18,572 nt of DNA from Chrysochromulina tobinii (Eukaryota; Haptophyta; Prymnesiales; Chrysochromulinaceae). Shown here one piece after another: positions 16,020 to 18,572 of the stretch. The notes below the pieces were generated by a model, which worked only from the letters and a program-made list of their open reading frames with translations, was not told the origin of the DNA and ran no database searches. Within the stretch, counting starts at the first letter, position 1. Every line of letters begins with the position of its first letter. The stretch spans positions 1 to 18,572 of the forward strand of contig JWZX01000764.1 of NCBI GenBank assembly GCA_001275005.1. The letters are read 5' to 3'. Made by a program: the position numbers and the translations under genes.

Positions 16020-16420
16020 CGCTCTTCTCCTACAGGCCGTGCGAAGACGGAGTGCAAGTTTAGTCAAGTGACAAGTCAAGTCAAGTCAAGTCAACTCCGC
16101 CCGTTCCCTGCATCTTGCAACAATTGTCTTGCAAGTTTACAAGAGGTCTCGCGGGGTCCCCCGCTCCCGTCACGTCCCTCTCAAGTGACAAGTCGCGGGT
16201 GACGCGGGATAAAAAGTTTTATTTGAAAGCACGCGGCACTGGTATTCTAAAGCACACATGACCTGAGGAGAGCCAAAGGAGGGACGTCGCCCTCCAATGT
16301 GAACGTAGGTGGCCCTCGACCCGCCATGCTCGACACGTGTTCCATCAAATTTGCATGCGCTGCGTGTGTGTGGCCCCTCCACGGCGCACTCGATAGGCAC
16401 AGTTTGCTGGGTGGGCCGCT
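16020..16420. other. Intergenic: BRAP2 promoter and eS6 3' UTR
   Basis: 401 bp between two minus-strand genes. It contains the TCAAG pentamer run (16071-16095), a looser CAAGTGACAAGT copy near 16187, and an AATAAA on the minus strand at 16218-16223, about 200 bp after the eS6 stop, a plausible eS6 polyadenylation signal. No gene seen. Confidence 0.6.
16071..16095 (-). repeat. (TTGAC)n pentamer run upstream of BRAP2
   Basis: Five tandem units (TCAAG on the plus strand; CTTGA/TTGAC in BRAP2 sense), starting 52 bp before ATG 16019. It matches the run before the HD hydrolase gene in sequence, orientation and distance. Confidence 0.75.
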
Positions 16421-17392
16421 CTAATCCTCGGCGCGGCTGCTGCGCTGCGACTTGCGCTGCGACAGCTTCTCGGCGCGCTTCTCGCGCTGCTCCTTCTGGC
16501 GGCGAGCCACAAGGCGCTGGTAGTCGGCCGCCTCTGTCTTCGCCTTGACCTGGCGAGCCTTCTTCAGGGACATGCGGTGGCGCTTGCGCTGCAGCGAAAT
16601 GGGGGTGACGAGGCGCTGAATCTTGGGCGCCTTGGACGTCGGCTTCTTGTCCTCCTTTTTGTTGGGCACCTCGCGGCGGATGACGTACTTGCGCACGTCG
16701 TCCTCCTTGTCGAGGTGGAAGAGCTTCCGGATCTTCGAGGCACGCTTCGGGCCGAGGCGGCGCGGCACGAGCTTGTCGGTGAGTCCCTCGATCTCACCGG
16801 GGCCCTTTTTGACAACCACCATGTGCAGCACAGACGTCGCTTGCGAGACGATGCAGCCACGCACGGCCTTGCGGTACCGCTCGCCCTTGCGCATGCCAAA
16901 GCCACGGCAGCCCTGATCGCCCTTAGCCATCATCAGCCGCACGCGGTCCTTGGTGAGGACACCCTGGTGCATCGAGAAACCCTGCTTGTCCTGACCACCC
17001 GCAATCTTGAAGATGTAGCCCTTGAACTCGTCAGAAATAATCTCGCCCTCCACCTCAGCCGAGAGGCGCAGGTCGTACAGCGAACGCAGCTTCTTGTCAT
17101 CATCGACTTCCATCATCTTCTGACCGCCCGTGGACGGCATCGCAATGTTAAGCTGTGGACACAGAGCAGGACGGGCGCATCAGAGGCATGCGTCGAGTTC
17201 ACTGGCGCAGGGATCAGCCGGCAGCGCGCTGACAACGCAGACGGCCAGTTCTTGGCCTGGCGCAGAAACGTCCACGTCCACCAAGGCCGCCTTCGAGCTG
17301 ATCGCTCTCAACGAGGTGCTGCGAATGCCGGCAGCCGGTGCGAGGTCGACTGCGCAAGCCGGGCACGGCTCGGGCGAGTTGCGCACCTTCAT
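16421..17392 (-). CDS. RPS6: 40S ribosomal protein eS6, two exons
   Basis: join(17392..17387, 17152..16421) on the minus strand, 245 aa. eS6 is a small-subunit protein and the classic target of TOR/S6 kinase. The first coding exon is ATG AAG, followed by donor GTGCGC; the acceptor CCACAG precedes CTTAACATTGCG. Together they give [14 protein letters not shown], matching the eukaryotic eS6 start. Family sequence seen: [65 protein letters not shown]. The Lys/Arg-rich tail ends [12 protein letters not shown]; it keeps basophilic-kinase-like serines (RKS, RSS) but is shorter than the animal cluster. Using ATG 17140 alone would lose the first six residues. It is divergent from uL22. Confidence 0.96.
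17153..17386 (-). other. RPS6: eS6 intron 1 (234 bp), after codon 2
   Basis: GT at 17386-17385 and AG at 17154-17153. The reading frame from ATGAAG into the intron ends at a stop near 17180, so retention would not give eS6. It was checked by eye for a C/D-box snoRNA; only a weak CTGATG was found, so no RNA gene is called. Confidence 0.92.
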
Positions 17393-17599
17393 CGCGGCCG
17401 AGGATGGTGTGAGGAGCAAAGCAGGCACGAGGCGGTGTTCCGCACTGTGGGGAAATCGCTTCCTTACAAAGCACGTCGCATGCTCGTCCCCGCAGCGAGC
17501 CGTCGCCTGCTCGCGGTGCCTGCGGCACGCCCATCGCTGCGTTCTGTGCGCTCACGCGCGCCTGCTCGTACCCTGCTGCTGCAGGTAGACTCTGCTGCG
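17393..17599. promoter_or_regulatory. Shared divergent promoter of eS6 and uL22
   Basis: Only 207 bp separate the eS6 ATG (17392, minus) from the uL22 ATG (17600, plus), so both promoters and both 5' UTRs must lie here. No TATA box in a useful position was seen. A CTGCTGCAG-rich stretch lies just before uL22. The layout suggests coordinated expression of the two ribosomal proteins. Confidence 0.75.
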
Positions 17600-18190
17600 A
17601 TGGTCAAGTTCTCACGCGAGCCGGAAAATTCGGCCAAGTCGTGCAAGGCGTCGGGCTCTGATCTGCGTGTTCACTTCAAGAACACCTGCGTCACGGCCGA
17701 TGCTATCCGGCACATGAGCCTGAAGAAGGCCAAGTCGTACCTTGAGGCTGTCCTCAAGAAGAAGCAGGCTGTGCCGTTCTTCTACTTCAATGGCTGCGTC
17801 GGCCGCCACGCTCAGGCCAAGTGCGCCCCGCATTCAGGCAAGAGCCACTCTGGCGCGGTGCAGTGCCGCTGGCCGACGAAGTCGGCCAACATCCTGCTTC
17901 ACCTGCTCAAGAATGCTGAGAGCAACGCTGAGGTGAAGGGCCTCGACACCGAGACGCTCGTGATCTCGCACATCCAGGTCAACCGCGCGCAGCAGCAGCG
18001 CCGCCGCACGTATCGCGCCCACGGCCGCACTAACCCGTACATGTCGTCGCCGTCGCACATCGAGATGATTCTGTCGGAGAAGGTGGCGCCCGTTCCCAAG
18101 GGCGAGGTGGAGGGCGAGAAGAAGTCCAAGAAGCTCTCGGCCAAGCGGCTCGCGCAGCAGAGGTCGACCGCCATTGCCGCTGCGGATTAG
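17600..18190 (+). CDS. RPL17: 60S ribosomal protein uL22 (L17)
   Basis: 196 aa, intronless from ATG 17600. uL22 lines the nascent-peptide exit tunnel of the large subunit. Family sequence is clear: [83 protein letters not shown] and [13 protein letters not shown], with a Lys-rich C-terminal extension. Its length is close to the human protein (184 aa). The same frame is open far upstream, through the antisense of eS6, but that part is a shadow; the family start MV.[FY]S..PEN fixes the start. Confidence 0.97.
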   Translation: MVKFSREPENSAKSCKASGSDLRVHFKNTCVTADAIRHMSLKKAKSYLEAVLKKKQAVPFFYFNGCVGRHAQAKCAPHSGKSHSGAVQCRWPTKSANILLHLLKNAESNAEVKGLDTETLVISHIQVNRAQQQRRRTYRAHGRTNPYMSSPSHIEMILSEKVAPVPKGEVEGEKKSKKLSAKRLAQQRSTAIAAAD

Positions 18191-18572
18191 AGCGTCGGCC
18201 GCCAATCGTTTGTGGAGCGCGTCCCCTCCCATCTCCTTACCTGGAGCCTGCGCAATGGTCAGTCTTTCCGCGTGCAACGGGACTGCACCCCGATATGCTG
18301 GGCGCGCCTAGCTGCGGGCACGTGCTTGACAGAGGAGTTGTACACACTCACATTGATGTGGGGTGCGCTCTAACTGCGAGAGGTGAGCAGGTGACGTCTG
18401 AGTTTGTTGCGCATGTTCATCGGGGTAAGAAAATACAGAAAGTCATGCTACTAATGACCGGACGTGAACGTCACACGCACCGCCGCGGTCCCCCCTGCGC
18501 AGTGATTCCCGGCGACGACCGGCGAACGCGAAGGGCGATTATGAGATACCGCCGCCGGCCCCGCCGCGGCCG
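18191..18572. other. Downstream region of uL22
   Basis: 382 bp to the window end. It should begin with the uL22 3' UTR. No AATAAA, no supported ORF and no RNA gene were seen. The last 90 bp are very GC-rich. Confidence 0.5.

Noticed and set aside
17153-17386. Intronic snoRNA in eS6
   Set aside because: Only a weak C-box-like CTGATG was found, with no convincing D box and terminal stem.
16577-17599. A 537-codon plus-strand open frame that ends as uL22
   Set aside because: Only the last 196 codons are uL22. The upstream part is antisense to eS6 and reads through its intron and the shared promoter; the uL22 family start MVKFS fixes ATG 17600.

Overview
This window is a gene-dense piece of a GC-rich eukaryotic nuclear genome. 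The evidence is eukaryote-only genes (beta-tubulin, U2AF1, BRAP2, ribosomal proteins eS6 and uL22), GT-AG introns that can be placed to the base, and AATAAA-like signals. The mix of a VCBS/FG-GAP receptor-like kinase with an ephrin-receptor-like Cys-rich stalk, a leishmanolysin-type protease with a TIG domain, an HD-type (p)ppGpp hydrolase and a plant/algal type of U2AF35 tail suggests a unicellular alga. A haptophyte-like organism is my best guess; this is inference, not proof.

Layout, left to right. (1) The last 27 codons of beta-tubulin (+). (2) A 1,472-aa receptor-like protein kinase (+): signal peptide, proline-rich stretch, 13 near-identical calcium-binding VCBS/FG-GAP-like repeats, Cys-rich stalk, one membrane segment, TKL-like kinase. 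(3) A 2-oxoglutarate/Fe(II) dioxygenase with a TonB/AgmX-like C-terminal domain (+), bracketed by a 28-bp inverted repeat. (4) A signal-peptide-bearing HD-only RelA/SpoT-homologue hydrolase (+). (5) A leishmanolysin-like metalloprotease (-), whose 5' exon is not resolved. (6) One weak hypothetical ORF (+). (7) U2AF1, two exons (-). (8) BRAP2 E3 ligase, three exons (-). (9) eS6, whose first coding exon is only ATG AAG (-). (10) uL22 (+), divergent from eS6 across about 207 bp.

The right half is conserved housekeeping (splicing, ubiquitin signalling, translation). The left half is lineage-specific surface and signalling genes. No operon or single pathway ties the genes together. I did not find a complete undescribed system. 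The most unusual items are: the homogenised repeat ectodomain, which varies at two short windows per repeat; a 96-bp BRAP2 intron bounded by a 23-bp direct repeat that starts AGGT at both splice sites, as expected of a recently gained intron; a BRAP2 intron made mostly of a decamer carrying a branch-point-like motif; the dioxygenase fusion with its flanking inverted repeat; and the divergent ribosomal-protein pair.

Starts were placed only on ATG codons. Several longer open frames here begin at TTG or GTG and were shortened accordingly.
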